A DNA stretch of 64,000 nucleotides from Antonospora locustae. Lineage: Eukaryota; Microsporidia. The stretch spans positions 1 to 64,000 of the forward strand of contig CM017460.1 of NCBI GenBank assembly GCA_007674295.1. Reading direction: 5' to 3'. The translations under genes were made by a program, and so were the position numbers. The notes beneath the pieces are model-generated. The model was not told the origin of the DNA and did not search any database. It was given only the letters and a program-made list of their open reading frames with translations. Numbering within the stretch: the first letter of the stretch is position 1; the number at the start of each line of letters is the position of its first letter. Below are positions 1-10,900 of the stretch, in pieces.

Positions 1-930
1 AATTTCTGACTCTCCATGTGCTCTGCGATCTTTCCTGCTTGTATCTTACAACAACTCATGTCCACCTTCTCAACCCTGTTATCTCTCTCCCTCTTCCAGT
101 CCTCGTCTCTTTGATTCTTCCACCGACACATCCTGCTCCTCATAATTCAGACTCCCCATGTGCTCTGTATTTGCTCCTGACTTTACTCCCCTCTTCATTC
201 TCTGCTCCGTCTTCTGGCTTCCTCTCCTCTATGTCCACCCCCACCGCCATGTCCTTCACCTCCTTCTCCACCTCGCCTCTTCCCTGCCTCTCTCTTCTTT
301 CTTGGCTATGACTCCACCGATCATCGTGTGTCTTTCTCTTCTCGTCCACCGTCAATCCATTCCGTGCTCCTCTGCTTACAGTCTCAGTTGTTGCTCGTCT
401 TTTTGTAATCCTCCGCCAGCTCTTTTCTGATCTTCTCAATGTCTCCTATTCCTGTCTTTTGGTCTTCCATTCTCTTTCTTTTCTCAGACACTTCTTCATG
501 TTCCACAAAAAGTTCTCCCATGGCCTTCTTTCTTTCTGCTCCGTCTCTTTTCCAGACATCTCGACGTCCCCTATTGCCGATCTCTCCCTTCCTCTCTCGT
601 CGTCCTCCTTTGTCTTTCTTCCCAGCTTGCCATAGCACGCCTCTTTCCACTTCTTTTCTATCTTCAGTTGCTCCATCAGATGCAGAATTTCTCCGTGTCG
701 TCGCATCCTCTTTCTCCTGCTTCTTTTCTATCATTATGTTGTATATCTTCTCTTTGATCTCTCTATTCCATTTGATCTTCTTACTCTTCCCATCGTGATT
801 TGCAATTTTCTTCTTGTTCTCAGACACATGCAGCATGTCAACTTTCCCTGTGCTCTGCTATGCCATTGCATGCAGATTCGCCTCCATCTCCCTCCATGCA
901 TTTGGACCACCCTGCCAAGCGTGTCTCCTG
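1..930 (-). pseudogene. Decayed relic of a secreted module-LRR gene
   Basis: The minus strand carries pieces in several frames that match the intact paralogues at 3860-5473 and 7938-10952. One piece reads MLHVSENKKKIANHD and continues to YNIMIEKKQEK, matching the third helical module of the family. A further piece matches the linker ('LTVDEKRKT', 'RRSHS', then 'KDMAVGVDIEE'). Frame changes separate the pieces and no reading frame spans the gene, so it is not functional as it stands. The left end runs off the window, so the LRR part may lie outside. It is followed at about 925 by a decayed LRR-only gene, the same order as the intact pair at 3860-6872, so it is best read as the third and oldest copy of that two-gene unit. 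Confidence 0.7.
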
Positions 931-1357
931 CAGTACCGACAAGTTGCAAATGCCCTCTGGATGCATCGTATGTTTGTTAGCACTAGGACATTGCATTTCC
1001 TGCATCAACTGATCTCCTATGCTGTCAGAGAGTGCTGTCAGTTTTTGCAGCTATGATAAAGCTCCTGCAGTACCGACAAGTTGCAAATGCCTTCTGGATG
1101 CATCGTATGTTTGTTAGCACTAGGTCTCTGCATTTCCTGCATCAACTGTCCCTCCTTCCCAATGCGCCGACTGCTCGTTTCCACTAGGTCTCTGCATTTC
1201 CTGCATCAACTGTCCCTCCTTCCCAATGCGCCGACTGCTCGTTTCCACTAGGTCTCTGCATTTCCTGCATCAACTGTCCCTCCTTCCCAATGCGCCGACT
1301 GCTCGTTTCCACTAGGTCTCTGCATTTCCTGCATCAACTGTCCCTCCTTCCCAATGG
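925..1357 (-). pseudogene. Decayed LRR-only gene relic
   Basis: Read on the minus strand, this stretch resembles the 69-bp LRR units of the gene at 5604-6872: blocks such as 'gatctcctatgctgtcagagagtgctgtcag' on the plus strand are recognisable LRR sequence. Insertions and deletions destroy the frame. A segment of about 65 bp containing 'gcagtaccgacaagttgc' occurs twice (from about 925 and from about 1062). The right half has been re-amplified as a 64-bp tandem repeat (listed separately). It lies directly after the module-LRR relic, repeating the gene order seen at 3860-6872. Confidence 0.55.
1118..1357. repeat. 64-bp tandem repeat, about 3.7 copies
   Basis: The block beginning 'cactaggtctctgcatttcc' starts at 1118, 1182, 1246 and 1310, an exact 64-bp period, and the last copy is cut off near 1355. 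The copies are nearly identical. Each unit aligns loosely with the 69-bp LRR coding unit used by the nearby LRR genes (read on the minus strand) but is 5 bp shorter, so successive units change frame. It looks like LRR coding DNA that lost its frame and was then amplified as plain satellite-like DNA. Confidence 0.85.
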
Positions 1358-3380
1358 TTCCCCTTTGCCCTCTTTTCTTCCCCTTTTTTGTCCTCATCCA
1401 TGCTGCGCTCGATTTTATACTGCTTGAAAAACACATATCAAAACATCCTTATCGTGCTCTATCTCTACCACTTTCCATCTTCCTTGTCTTCTCCTCTCCT
1501 CTCGGTCTCCGCTTTCCAGTCTTGTGGATTGCTTGTCCAACCCTTTTCCTCTCTCCACCCTTCTCGCAAAATCGTTTCTTTTCCATACTCCGCTCCCCTC
1601 GTCCTCTTCCTCCCTTGTCTGACCCTGCTCTGACTGCTTGTCTCCTTGTTACTCTTGAATTCTTTGATCTCACACCGGACTGGTCTGGCCTTCTCTATGC
1701 TTTTGCTGTGCATCTGTCTACTGGTCCAATGTGCTGGGTATCATGTCGCCTGGCTTGCTGTGGTTGGCCGTCTCCTTCCCGACCCTACTCTTGTCAAAGA
1801 CTCTCTTTCTGTCCATAAGCCCCGTTTTCATCTCCACCGGCAGTGATGATACGGTGCTCATCGACTGCTTCTAATCAACTCCATTTGCTATCATCTGTTC
1901 CCTGCACTCGGTCTCTCTGTGGATGCAGCACCTCGTGAAATGATCTACAGCACGTGCCAGTGGTGACTGGGTGGCAGTTGGATGTGCTTTATTTGATTTC
2001 GTTGGTGCGCCGCTTCTCACGAACGTGTGTCTGTGCACTGTGTCTTGGTGCTGTCTCTCGGGTTGGTTGATTGCTTTGGTGGATCTGGCTCTGTGGTTAT
2101 CTGGTGGTGATGTATGCTGGGTGCCAACAATCTGATGGGTTGGCTGTGGATTGCTGGTGTTGTAGGTGGTGAATGTCTGTAATCATGTGCTGGGGTTTAG
2201 TGAGGTTTCGGTGCTTTCGCTTCTGTGGTGCGGGTTATCACATGCTTCACTTGGTAATGCAGCAATTTGTCTCTTCTTGCTAATGCAGCAATTTGTCTCT
2301 TGCACTGTCTGGCTACATGTGTCTCAGGCCACCGCCACAGATGCAGACATGCAGCGAACGTAGCTCGTCGACTATCTGCATCCGCCACACCATGATGGAA
2401 TGTCTTTGCAGCTGGATTGTGATGAACATCGTGTGTTGCTCACATGTGTATCTGGTGGTCAAGAGATGTGTGCCGATGCACCGAATGATTTGCCATTGAA
2501 TACAGGTGGTTTTCTGGATGTGTACAACGCTCCCCTCGCCACACAGTGGTTTCTGGCACTTGTTGAAGCGTACTCTGCTAGTGCACCTCGGCGTCAATCT
2601 TGTGTGGAATGCGGTATACAGCTGATGGCAGTTGTATGTGAGTAATCATAGGTCCAGAATGGCTGGTTTTATTCCTGCTCTCACCCACTCCACTGGGTGG
2701 TATGCCTGAAGAGACGGCACTGCTTGTGTTGGCCGAGGTCTGTGCTGCCCATGTTTTCGTCATGAATCATATCAAACCCCTTCGTTAATGAATATCCACT
2801 TGACTTTTGGTTCTACGTCCTCTTTCAGACTCAATCTCCTGTGCTGATGTCATGAAACAGTAAATGGCTCTGTTTGGTTTTTGTTGTGAACATTTCGCCA
2901 TGCAATGCACTTCGTCTCTCATGTTCTTTGTCACATGCAGTGCCAAGACACTTCCATTGCTATGGCCTCCATCATTTGATGGTCGTACTCAAGAGTCGAT
3001 AACAGCTTCACGAAAGATGTAGCTGCTGCTTTCCACGTCATCATGATGAAAACCTTAGCACCCTTTTCTCTCTTTCCGAGACTCCTCGTCATAGCCGGCG
3101 TTGTAGCTGTTTTCTTGGAGTAGCCTGCTCCCGTGGTACGCCTGTATACACTCTTCACCATGAAGTACAGAGGCCGCTCATGTCTGCGCGAGGTGGTCTT
3201 TCGCCTGCTCAAAAAGCCCTCTCTCGCAACTGGTCCTGATCTCACATATGCTTCCATCTCGTGCCGAAAAACAGCCGCCTTGCCACGCTGTCTTCCTTTC
3301 ATTGCTCTCCGATGTGTGCAGACACTGCCTCGCCCTGCTTCCATCTGTCTTCCTGCTCCTCTGTCCTCGCAACACGAGTG
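1358..3380. other. Intergenic, no supported gene
   Basis: Several short open frames exist on both strands, but none has a recognisable domain, a signal peptide or the family-type start context. 1850-2900 is rich in G and T on the plus strand. No RNA gene was recognised. Confidence 0.5.
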
Positions 3381-3652
3381 GCTTCTGTGCCTTGCATTGC
3401 ATCTCAGACTCCCGGTCAATTGTCTGGATGACAAACACCAACAGTGCTCCGCTTCTTGCATTGCTGCCTTCTGTGCCTTGCATTGCATCTCAGACTCCCA
3501 GACAATTGTCTGGATGACAAACACCAACAGTGCTCCGCTTCTTGCATTGCTGCCTTCTGTGCCTTGCATTGCATCTCAGACTCCCAGACAATTGTCTGGA
3601 TGACAAACACCAACAGTGCTCCGCTTCTTGCATTGCTGCCTTCTGTCCCAAC
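3381..3652. repeat. 86-bp tandem repeat, about 3 copies
   Basis: The block 'cttgcattgcatctcagact' starts at 3391, 3477 and 3563, an 86-bp period. Each copy also contains 'ctggatgacaaacaccaaca'. The copies are almost identical. The period is not a multiple of three, so the open frames crossing it on both strands are by-products of the repeat, not evidence of a protein. It lies just beyond the 3' end of the module-LRR gene at 3860-5473. Confidence 0.85.
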
Positions 3653-3859
3653 ACCCCATGACTGTGTGAGAAAGTGTGTGCATCGCTGTATTTATTGTGG
3701 TGCACTGCTCTCGCTGCCACGAGATCCTGCGCATTCATGCTTCTTGCTCCTGTCTCCCGCTACAGACACTGTGCATCATGCAGACACATGTTCGATCCCA
3801 ACACAGTGTCTTCTCGACCTGCCGTTCGGCTCCTCGTGTTGGTTTTCTCTTTCAACATG

Positions 3860-5473
3860 CTACTCCACTATGCAACATCTGAGCCCTCCAAGATATCTCG
3901 AAAACTCCTCTTGCACATCACAGCCTCTTATGTTCAGCCTTTCAAGCCTTGTCATCTCTCCCACTCTCTTCCAGTCCTCGTCGCTTAGGCTTTTGTTCTT
4001 CGAGACATCTAGCTCTACAAGGTTCAGCTTCTTCATGTGCTTTGCAATCGTTCCTGCTTTTACGTTACAACCACTTATGTTCAGCTTCTCAAGCCTTGTC
4101 ATCCTTCCCACAGTCTCCCAGTCTTTGTCACTTAGGTTTTTGTTCCCCGAGACATTCAGCTTCACTAGATTCAGACTCTGCATGCACTCTGCAATCTTTC
4201 CTGCTTGTATGTCACAACTTACTATGTTCAACTTCTCAATACTTGCCATTTCTCCTATGGTCTCCCAGTCTTCTTCCCCTAGTTTGTTCCACGATACATC
4301 CAGCTCGTCAAGATCCAACTTCCGTATGTGCTCTCCAATCGCCCCGGGCTCTACTTTACCGCACTTTATTCTCAACCCCATCGCCTTTGCCTTGCATGCA
4401 ATTCTCTCCAGCATTTCTCTGTCTTCCGGCACCAACTCCTCTATGTCCACCTCAACTCCTATGTCCTTCACCTCCATCAGCACCTCTGCCACTTCCTGCA
4501 CTTCCGTCTCTCTTCTGTACTTCTCGCTCACCTCCACTCTCAGCTCCCAGTCTCCTCTCCTGTTCTTTCTCCTATCTTTCTTGCTATGACTGCTCTGAAG
4601 ATATAGTCTCTTTCTCTCTTCATCCGCTGTCAATCTCATTCCGTGCTCTTCTGCAAGCAGCCTCAGAAGATGCTGCATGTACAACGAGAAGCTCTCTATC
4701 TTTGTGCCCCTTCCTTTCACTTCTTCTACAAAGTTCTTGGCGTATTTTGCTGTTTCTTTGTTGTCTTCCTTTGTCTTTCTTGCCAGCTTGTCATAGCACG
4801 CCCATTTCCACTTCTCTTCTATCTTCAGATGCTCCATCAGATGCAGAATCTTCACCATGTCGTCTGCGTTCACTTTCTCCTGCTTCTTTTCAATCATTAT
4901 GTTGTATGTCTTCTCAAAAATCTCTGCGTCGCATCTGATCTCGTAGCTCTCTCCATCATGCTTTGCGATCTTCTCCATGTACCCAGACACATGCACTATG
5001 TCAACTTTCCCTGTGCTCTGGTACATCATTGCATGCAGAATCGCCTCCACCTCCTCGCCATCGACCTTGCTCTCCAGCCCTCCAAGCTTTTCGATTGCCC
5101 CTGCAAACACCTCTCTGTCCCACTGAACCTCCACTGCACTTCCTGTACTCTCCACGTCTGCTCTCTCTGTGTCTGTGCTCTGACCAGCCATCGCTCTTAG
5201 AATTTTCTCCATCTCTCTGGCATTCACATGGCCCTGCTCTCTTCTAAGCATCTTGACTGCCCTGCCAAACACATTTCTGTCCCACCGAACACACATGTCG
5301 AATCTGCATGCTTTCTCCTCGACCATGTTACCCATTTCGTCCACAGACTTGACTTCATACTCGCTAGAGAGGTGCACGGTGAGTGCATCCTCGTCTGGTG
5401 GCGTGCTGCTACCCTGTGTGCCAAGACAACACAGCACTTGCATTCCTATGCATAACACTCTCTGCAGATGCAT
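3860..5473 (-). CDS. Secreted protein with three helical (BTB/BACK-like?) modules and LRRs, copy A
   Basis: 537 residues. The start chosen is the ATG at 5473: it is immediately preceded by CCC, and the same start is seen in both paralogues. A hydrophobic N-terminus (MHLQRVLCIGMQVLCCLG) suggests a signal peptide. Residues about 55-235 hold three tandem modules of about 50 residues with the pattern W/C-D-x-x-x-F...V-x-x-x-x-x-x-I-L-x-x-M; the third ends in 'WACYDKLARK'. The pattern resembles the C-terminal half of BTB domains, but that assignment is weak. A charged linker follows, then three LRR units of about 49 residues ('LNLVELDVSKN', 'EDWKRVGEMTRLE'). This is the only intact copy in the window paired with an intact LRR-only gene (130 bp upstream). 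Likely exported; function unknown. Confidence 0.8.
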   Translation of the reverse strand: MHLQRVLCIGMQVLCCLGTQGSSTPPDEDALTVHLSSEYEVKSVDEMGNMVEEKACRFDMCVRWDRNVFGRAVKMLRREQGHVNAREMEKILRAMAGQSTDTERADVESTGSAVEVQWDREVFAGAIEKLGGLESKVDGEEVEAILHAMMYQSTGKVDIVHVSGYMEKIAKHDGESYEIRCDAEIFEKTYNIMIEKKQEKVNADDMVKILHLMEHLKIEEKWKWACYDKLARKTKEDNKETAKYAKNFVEEVKGRGTKIESFSLYMQHLLRLLAEEHGMRLTADEERKRLYLQSSHSKKDRRKNRRGDWELRVEVSEKYRRETEVQEVAEVLMEVKDIGVEVDIEELVPEDREMLERIACKAKAMGLRIKCGKVEPGAIGEHIRKLDLDELDVSWNKLGEEDWETIGEMASIEKLNIVSCDIQAGKIAECMQSLNLVKLNVSGNKNLSDKDWETVGRMTRLEKLNISGCNVKAGTIAKHMKKLNLVELDVSKNKSLSDEDWKRVGEMTRLERLNIRGCDVQEEFSRYLGGLRCCIVE

Positions 5474-5603
5474 GGGCTGTTTTTTATCGCCTGTAAGTGC
5501 AGTGAAGGCACTGTCATTGTGTGCTGTCACAAATGCAGGTTGACAGAATGTGCTGATGATTCGCACTCGAACGTGATGGCTGCAGAAATGGTTCTTTATT
5601 TGT

Positions 5604-6872
5604 TCATCTGCTTGATGCTTCAGTGCTCGTGCCCATGCCATTTCGTGTGTCTTCCTTCTCTATCTTGCTCTGCGAGAGAATGACTCTGTCTTCGAGCCGC
5701 TCACAGAGATCTCGCCACCCAAGAGTGTCACCCTCGCCGCGCTCCACAAGGGGATTGTTTCTGAGATTAAGCATCGTGACGTCCTGGAGATCTGCTATTG
5801 TGTGCGGGAGCGAAGTGAGTTGATTGTTTCTAAGGTCAAGCATCTGCAGTTGTGACAGTTCACCTATTCTCATCGAAAGCGTTGCCAGTTCATTACGGCT
5901 AAGACTAAGTACTTGGAGCCGTGACAGGCCTCCTATTCTCTCGGGAAGTGCTGTCAGCTTGTTATCGCTCAGATAAAGCATTTGCAGCATCGAGAGGTCA
6001 CCTGTACTTTCGGGAAGTCTTGTCAGCTGGTTACTACTAAGACGAAGGCCTTTCAGCATCGACAGATCTCCTGTACTTTCGGGAAGTGCTGTCAGCTTGT
6101 TTCCACTAAGATTAAGCACTTGCAGCCTCACCAGACGTCCTATTGTCTCTGGAAGTGCCGATAGCTTGTTGCCACTAAGATAAAGCATTTGCAGCATCGA
6201 CAGATCTCCTATACACTCTGGAAGTGCTGTCAACTGGTTGCCACCAATACAAAGCTCCTGTAGCCTCTCCAGACATCCTATTGTCTCTGGAAGTGCAGAT
6301 AGCTTGTTGCCACTAAGATAAAGCATTTGCAGCATCGACAGATCTCCTATACACTCTGGAAGTGCTGTCAACTGGTTGTTATCAAGATAAAGCTCCTGTA
6401 GCCTCTCCAGACGTCCTATTGCCTCTGGAAATGTTGATAGCTTGTTGCCACTAAGATCAAGCATTTGCAGCATCGACAGATCTCCTATACTCTCTGGAAG
6501 TGCTGTCAACTGGTTGCCACCAATACAAAGCTCCTGTAGCCTCTCCAGACGTCCTATTACCTCTGGAAATGTTGATAGTTTGTTGCCACTAAGATAAAGC
6601 ATTTGCAACATAGACAGATCTCCTATGCTTTCGGGAAGTGCTGTCAGTTCGTTATCACTAATATCAAGCACTTGCAGCATCGACAGATTTCCAATTTCCT
6701 CCGGAAGTTCTGTAAGCCGGTTGCCACTGAGATCAAGCTCCTCCAAGTCCTTGGCTTCAAACACCTCTCTTGGTATCTCTCGAAGCCATCTTCCTCTGTA
6801 GTTAAGACTCGTTCCTGCCACTACAAGTATTTGCACCAGTGCAAGTGCAACATATGCTGCATTTCTGATCAT
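5604..6872 (-). CDS. Secreted leucine-rich repeat protein, copy A
   Basis: 422 residues. The ATG is preceded directly by CCC. The N-terminus MIRNAAYVALALVQILVVAG is a clear signal peptide. Residues about 25-45 form an N-terminal cap ('LNYRGRWLREIPREVFEA'). Fourteen LRRs of exactly 23 residues follow (pattern LxxLxxLxLSxNxLxxLPExIGx), then a capping segment 'LNLRNNPLVERGEG' of the Shoc2/LRR-Ras type, and a short polar tail. Units 2-9 alternate 'LSMLQM' and 'LERLQE' types, so a two-unit (138 bp) block has been duplicated internally. There is no transmembrane segment after the signal peptide. Likely a secreted binding protein; the ligand cannot be read from sequence. The downstream paralogue at 15243-16105 is frameshifted. 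Confidence 0.9.
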   Translation of the reverse strand: MIRNAAYVALALVQILVVAGTSLNYRGRWLREIPREVFEAKDLEELDLSGNRLTELPEEIGNLSMLQVLDISDNELTALPESIGDLSMLQMLYLSGNKLSTFPEVIGRLERLQELCIGGNQLTALPESIGDLSMLQMLDLSGNKLSTFPEAIGRLERLQELYLDNNQLTALPECIGDLSMLQMLYLSGNKLSALPETIGCLERLQELCIGGNQLTALPECIGDLSMLQMLYLSGNKLSALPETIGRLVRLQVLNLSGNKLTALPESTGDLSMLKGLRLSSNQLTRLPESTGDLSMLQMLYLSDNKLTALPERIGGLSRLQVLSLSRNELATLSMRIGELSQLQMLDLRNNQLTSLPHTIADLQDVTMLNLRNNPLVERGEGDTLGWRDLCERLEDRVILSQSKIEKEDTRNGMGTSTEASSR

Positions 6873-7208
6873 GGGTCTGCTTCGTTCTCTTGATTACTTG
6901 TCATGACAGAAACGTATAGAATTGACATCTGATTACAGGTCCGCTGTCTTGTGTCAAGGAAAAGAAAGTCCTCTGGTGTCGAAAAACAAACCACCGCGAA
7001 CTCTAGTGCAACGGCACAGTGTGGGCTGCAATCTTGAGATGCATTGTGAATGATGCATTGTGGATGTTTCCTAATTTGGAAATGTTATGGTGCTGTTGCA
7101 ACGTGTCGCTGCTCGTGTCTCTACTGTGTGCTCTGCATATGCTGCAGTCTAGACCGTGTACAACGTGTGTCTGTCCTCAAAGAGCTGATGTCTTGACCTT
7201 GCCAGCTG
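6873..7208. repeat. Duplicated 5' flank of the LRR gene, copy 1
   Basis: The sequence upstream of the LRR gene here is repeated in direct orientation at 16106-16428, upstream of the frameshifted LRR copy. Shared blocks include 'gtgtcgaaaaacaaaccacc' and 'gcagtctagaccgtgtacaa', with scattered substitutions and a short divergent stretch near 7030-7075. It shows that the duplicated unit included promoter DNA. Confidence 0.85.
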
Positions 7209-7937
7209 AAAACTTCCCGAAAACCCCTCAACTGCACCGGCTCCATCTGGTGGTACGCTGAAAAACTGGTGTGGTGTTCCGAGCTCTTTGGCTGCATGGT
7301 GGAACGTGCAAGGACGCATCCAACGGCTTGAACTGGAATGCTATCATTCCAGGGAAATCAACAGCATACCTCTCTATGTTGTGCTATTCCTGGAATACGT
7401 TTCACTTGTTGCGTGCTATGTGCTCCTTTTTTGACAACTCTCATAAATGCATGTCATTGCATTTCTGTCCACCTCTCGATCTTGTCGTGTTTGCGCGACC
7501 TTCTTTTTGTGCTCTCTCCAGTCATCTCCTGTTCTCGTGACTCCTGCTTTGGTGTGCACGTCTAAACAGGTTTTCTTCTTTTGTGCTGGATCGCGCGACT
7601 TGCTCGTTGTCCAGATCAGTCATCTGACATGGCCTCCATCCTCGCATCTTTGCCAGACTTCCTCCGGACGAGTTGAAGAACACTGACAGTTGACTGGACA
7701 ATGCCTCGCGAAAAGGACTGTGGCCCGTTGTGAAAATTTATTTAGATGTGCTGCTCTTGCTGCCATTTGGTCCAGCGCATCCGTGCTTGCTGCTCTTGGA
7801 CACACCTGTCTTCTCGCTGGCTGCTACCAAAGTGCAGAGACACTGTGTGACTTGCAGGCCTTGGCTGTACATGGCCAACACAGTGTCTTTTCAGTCGGCC
7901 GTTATGGCACCACGTGTTGGTTTTCTCTTTCGAGATG
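7209..7937. other. Intergenic, no supported gene
   Basis: No convincing coding frame. The part from about 7730 to 7937 is the 3' flank of the next minus-strand gene. It resembles the flanks downstream of the other module-LRR genes (near 3690-3860 and 12100), including a 'tttatt' (AATAAA on the minus strand) that could serve as a poly-A signal. Confidence 0.5.
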
Positions 7938-10900
7938 CTATTCTTCTATGTGACATCTGAGTCCTTCAAGATATCTCCAAAACTGCTCCTCTTGCACATC
8001 ACAATAACTTATGTTCAGCCACTCAAGCCTTGTCATCTCTCCCACTGTCTTCCAGTCTTCGTCGCTCAGGTTTCTGTTCGACGAGACATCCAACATCACA
8101 AGATTGCTCTTCAGGCTCTGCATGTGCTTTGTGATCGTTCCACCTTGTATGTCACAATAACTTATGTTCAGCCACTCAAGCTTTGTCATCTCTCCCACTG
8201 TCTTCCAGTCTTCGTCGCTCAGGTCTTTGTTCGACGAGACATCCAGCATCACAAGATTGCTCTTCAGGCTCTGCATGTGCTTTGTGATCGTTCCTGCTTG
8301 TATACCACAAGCCATTATGTCCAGCCACTCAAGCTTTGTCATCTCTCCCACTGTCTTCCAGTCTTCGTCGCTCAGGTCTTTGTTCGACGAGACATCCAGC
8401 ATCACAAGATTGCTCTTCAGACCCTGCATGTGCTTTGTGATCGTTCCACCTTGTATGTCACAAAACTTTGTGTACAGCCACTCAAGCCTTGTCATCTCTC
8501 CCACTGTCTTCCAGTCTTCGTAGTTCAGGTTTCTGTTCGACGAGACATCCAGCATCACAAGATTGCTCTTCAGACTCTGCATGTGCTTTGTGATCGTTCC
8601 ACCTTGTATACCACAAGCCATTATGTCCAGCCTTTCAAGCTTTGTCATCTCTCCCACTGTCTTCCAGTCTTCGTCGCTCAGGTTTCTGTTCGACGAGACA
8701 TCTAGCACCACAAGATTGCTCTTCAGACCCTGCATGTGCTTTGTGATCGTTCCTGCTTGTATGTCACAAAACTTTGTGTACAGTCTTTCAAGCTTTGTCA
8801 TCTCTCCCACTGTCTTCCAGTCTTCGTCGCTCAGGTTTCTGTTCGACGAGACATCCAGCTCTACTACATTGCTCTTCAGACTCTGCATGTGCTTTGTGAT
8901 CGTTCCTGCTTGTATGTCACAATAACTTATGTTCAACCACTCAAGCCTTGTCATCTCTCCCACTGTCTTCCAGTCTTCGTCGCTCAGGTTTCTGTTCGAC
9001 GAGACATCTAGCACCACAAGATTGCTCTTCAGGCTCTGCATGTGCTTTGTGATCGTTCCTGCTTGTATACCACAAGCCATTATGTCCAGCCTTTCAAGCT
9101 TTGTCATCTCTCCCACTGTCTTCCAGTCTTCGTCGCTCAGGTTTCTGTTCGACGAGACATCTAGCATCACAAGATTGCTCTTCAGACTCTGCATGTGCTT
9201 TGTGATCGTTCCACCTTGTATGTAACAAAACATTGTGTACAGCCTTTCAAGCTTTGTCATCTCTCCCACTGTCTTCCAGTCTTCGTCGCTCAGGTTTCTG
9301 TTCTCAGAGACATCCAACACCACAAGATTGCTCTTCAGACTCTGCATGTGCTTTGTGATCGTTCCTGCTTGTATGTCACAATAACTTATGTCCAGCCTTT
9401 CAAGCTTTGTCATCTCTCCCACTGTCTTCCAGTCTTCGTCGCTCAGGTTTCTGTTCGACGAGACATCTAGCACCACAAGATTGCTCTTCAGACCCTGCAT
9501 GTGCTTTGTGATCGTTCCTGCTTGTATGTCACAAAACTTTGTGTACAGTCTTTCAAGCTTTGTCATCTCTCCCACTGTCTTCCAGTCTTCGTCGCTCAGG
9601 TTTCTGTTCTCAGAAACATCCAGCTCTACTATGTTGTTCTTCAGACTCTGCATGTGCTCTGCAATCGCTCTCGGCCTTACTCTCCCGCACTTTATTCTCA
9701 GCTCTGTCTTCTTTGCCCTGAATGCGATTCTCTCCAGCATTCCTCTGTCTTCTGGCTTCCACTCCTCTATATCCATCTCGACTGATATGTCCTTCGTCTC
9801 CATCAGCACCTCCACCAGTTGCTGCACCTCTGTCTGTCTTCTGTACTCCTCGCTCACCTCCACTCTCAGCTCCCAGTCTCCTGTCCTGTTCTCTCTCTGC
9901 TCTTTCTTGCTATGACTGCGCCGAAGATCGAGTGTCTTTCTCTTCTCGTCCACTGTTAAACTCATTCCGTGCTCCTCTGCATACAGTCTCAGAAGGTGTT
10001 GTGTGTACAAAAAGATGTTGTCTGTCTTTTTGGGATCTGCCACAAGCTCTTTTCCGATCTCCTCGATGTCTCCTATTGCTGCATCTTTGTCGTCTTCCTT
10101 TGTCTTTCTTTTCACAGACAGTCGTCGAAGATTCTGCATGCATAACAAGAAGATGTTCAATAGCCTTCTGCCCACTGACTTTTCTTCTTTTCTGGACACC
10201 CTGATCTCTTCTATTGCTGATTTCTGCCTTGCTCTCTTGTGGTCTTCCATTGTCTTTCTTGCCAGCTTGTCATAGCACGCCCATTCCCACTCTTTTCGTA
10301 TGCCCAGGTAATCCATCACATGCAGAATATCCACAATGTCGTCTGCATTCACTTTCTCCTGCTCCTTTCCCATCATTATGTTGCATGTCTTCTCAAAGAT
10401 ATTTCTTTCACACACGATCTCGTAAGTCTTCCTTTCCCACCTTGTTCCTGTATTTTTGTACTCAGACACATGCAGAATGTCGACCTTGCCTGTGCTCTGG
10501 TATGCCATTGCATGCAGAATCGCCTCCACCTCCTCGCCGTCGACCTTGCTCTGCTGTCCTCCAAGCATCTTGACTGCCCCAGCAAACTTGTCTCTGTTCC
10601 ACTGAACCTCCACTGCACTTCCTGAACTCTGCACGTCTGCTCTCTCTGTGTCTGTGCTCAGATCGGCCATTGCTCTCAGAATCGTCTCCACCCTTTCGGC
10701 ACTTACATGGCTCTGCTGTCCTCCAAGCATCTCAACTGCCCTGTCTAACACATCTCTGTCCCACTGAAAACACATGTCGACTCTGTATGTTTTCTGCTCG
10801 ATCATGTTGCCCCTTTCGTCTACAGACTTGACTTCATACTCGTTGGAGAGGTTCACAGTGAGTGCACTCTCATCTGGTTGTGTGCTTCTGCCCTGTGTGC

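Noticed and set aside
2931..3569. Minus-strand frame of 212 codons
   Set aside because: Half of it is the non-triplet 86-bp repeat; no signal peptide, domain or start context.
3444..4938. Plus-strand frames of 329 and 381 codons
   Set aside because: They lie antisense to the module-LRR gene copy A and run into the 86-bp tandem repeat; Ser/Leu/Pro-rich composition is the mirror of the LRR coding strand.
7914..9915. Long plus-strand open frames across the 153-bp repeats
   Set aside because: They are antisense to the real LRR gene. The repeat period is a multiple of three, so an open antisense frame in one unit is open in all; the translated sequence is repetitive with no domain.
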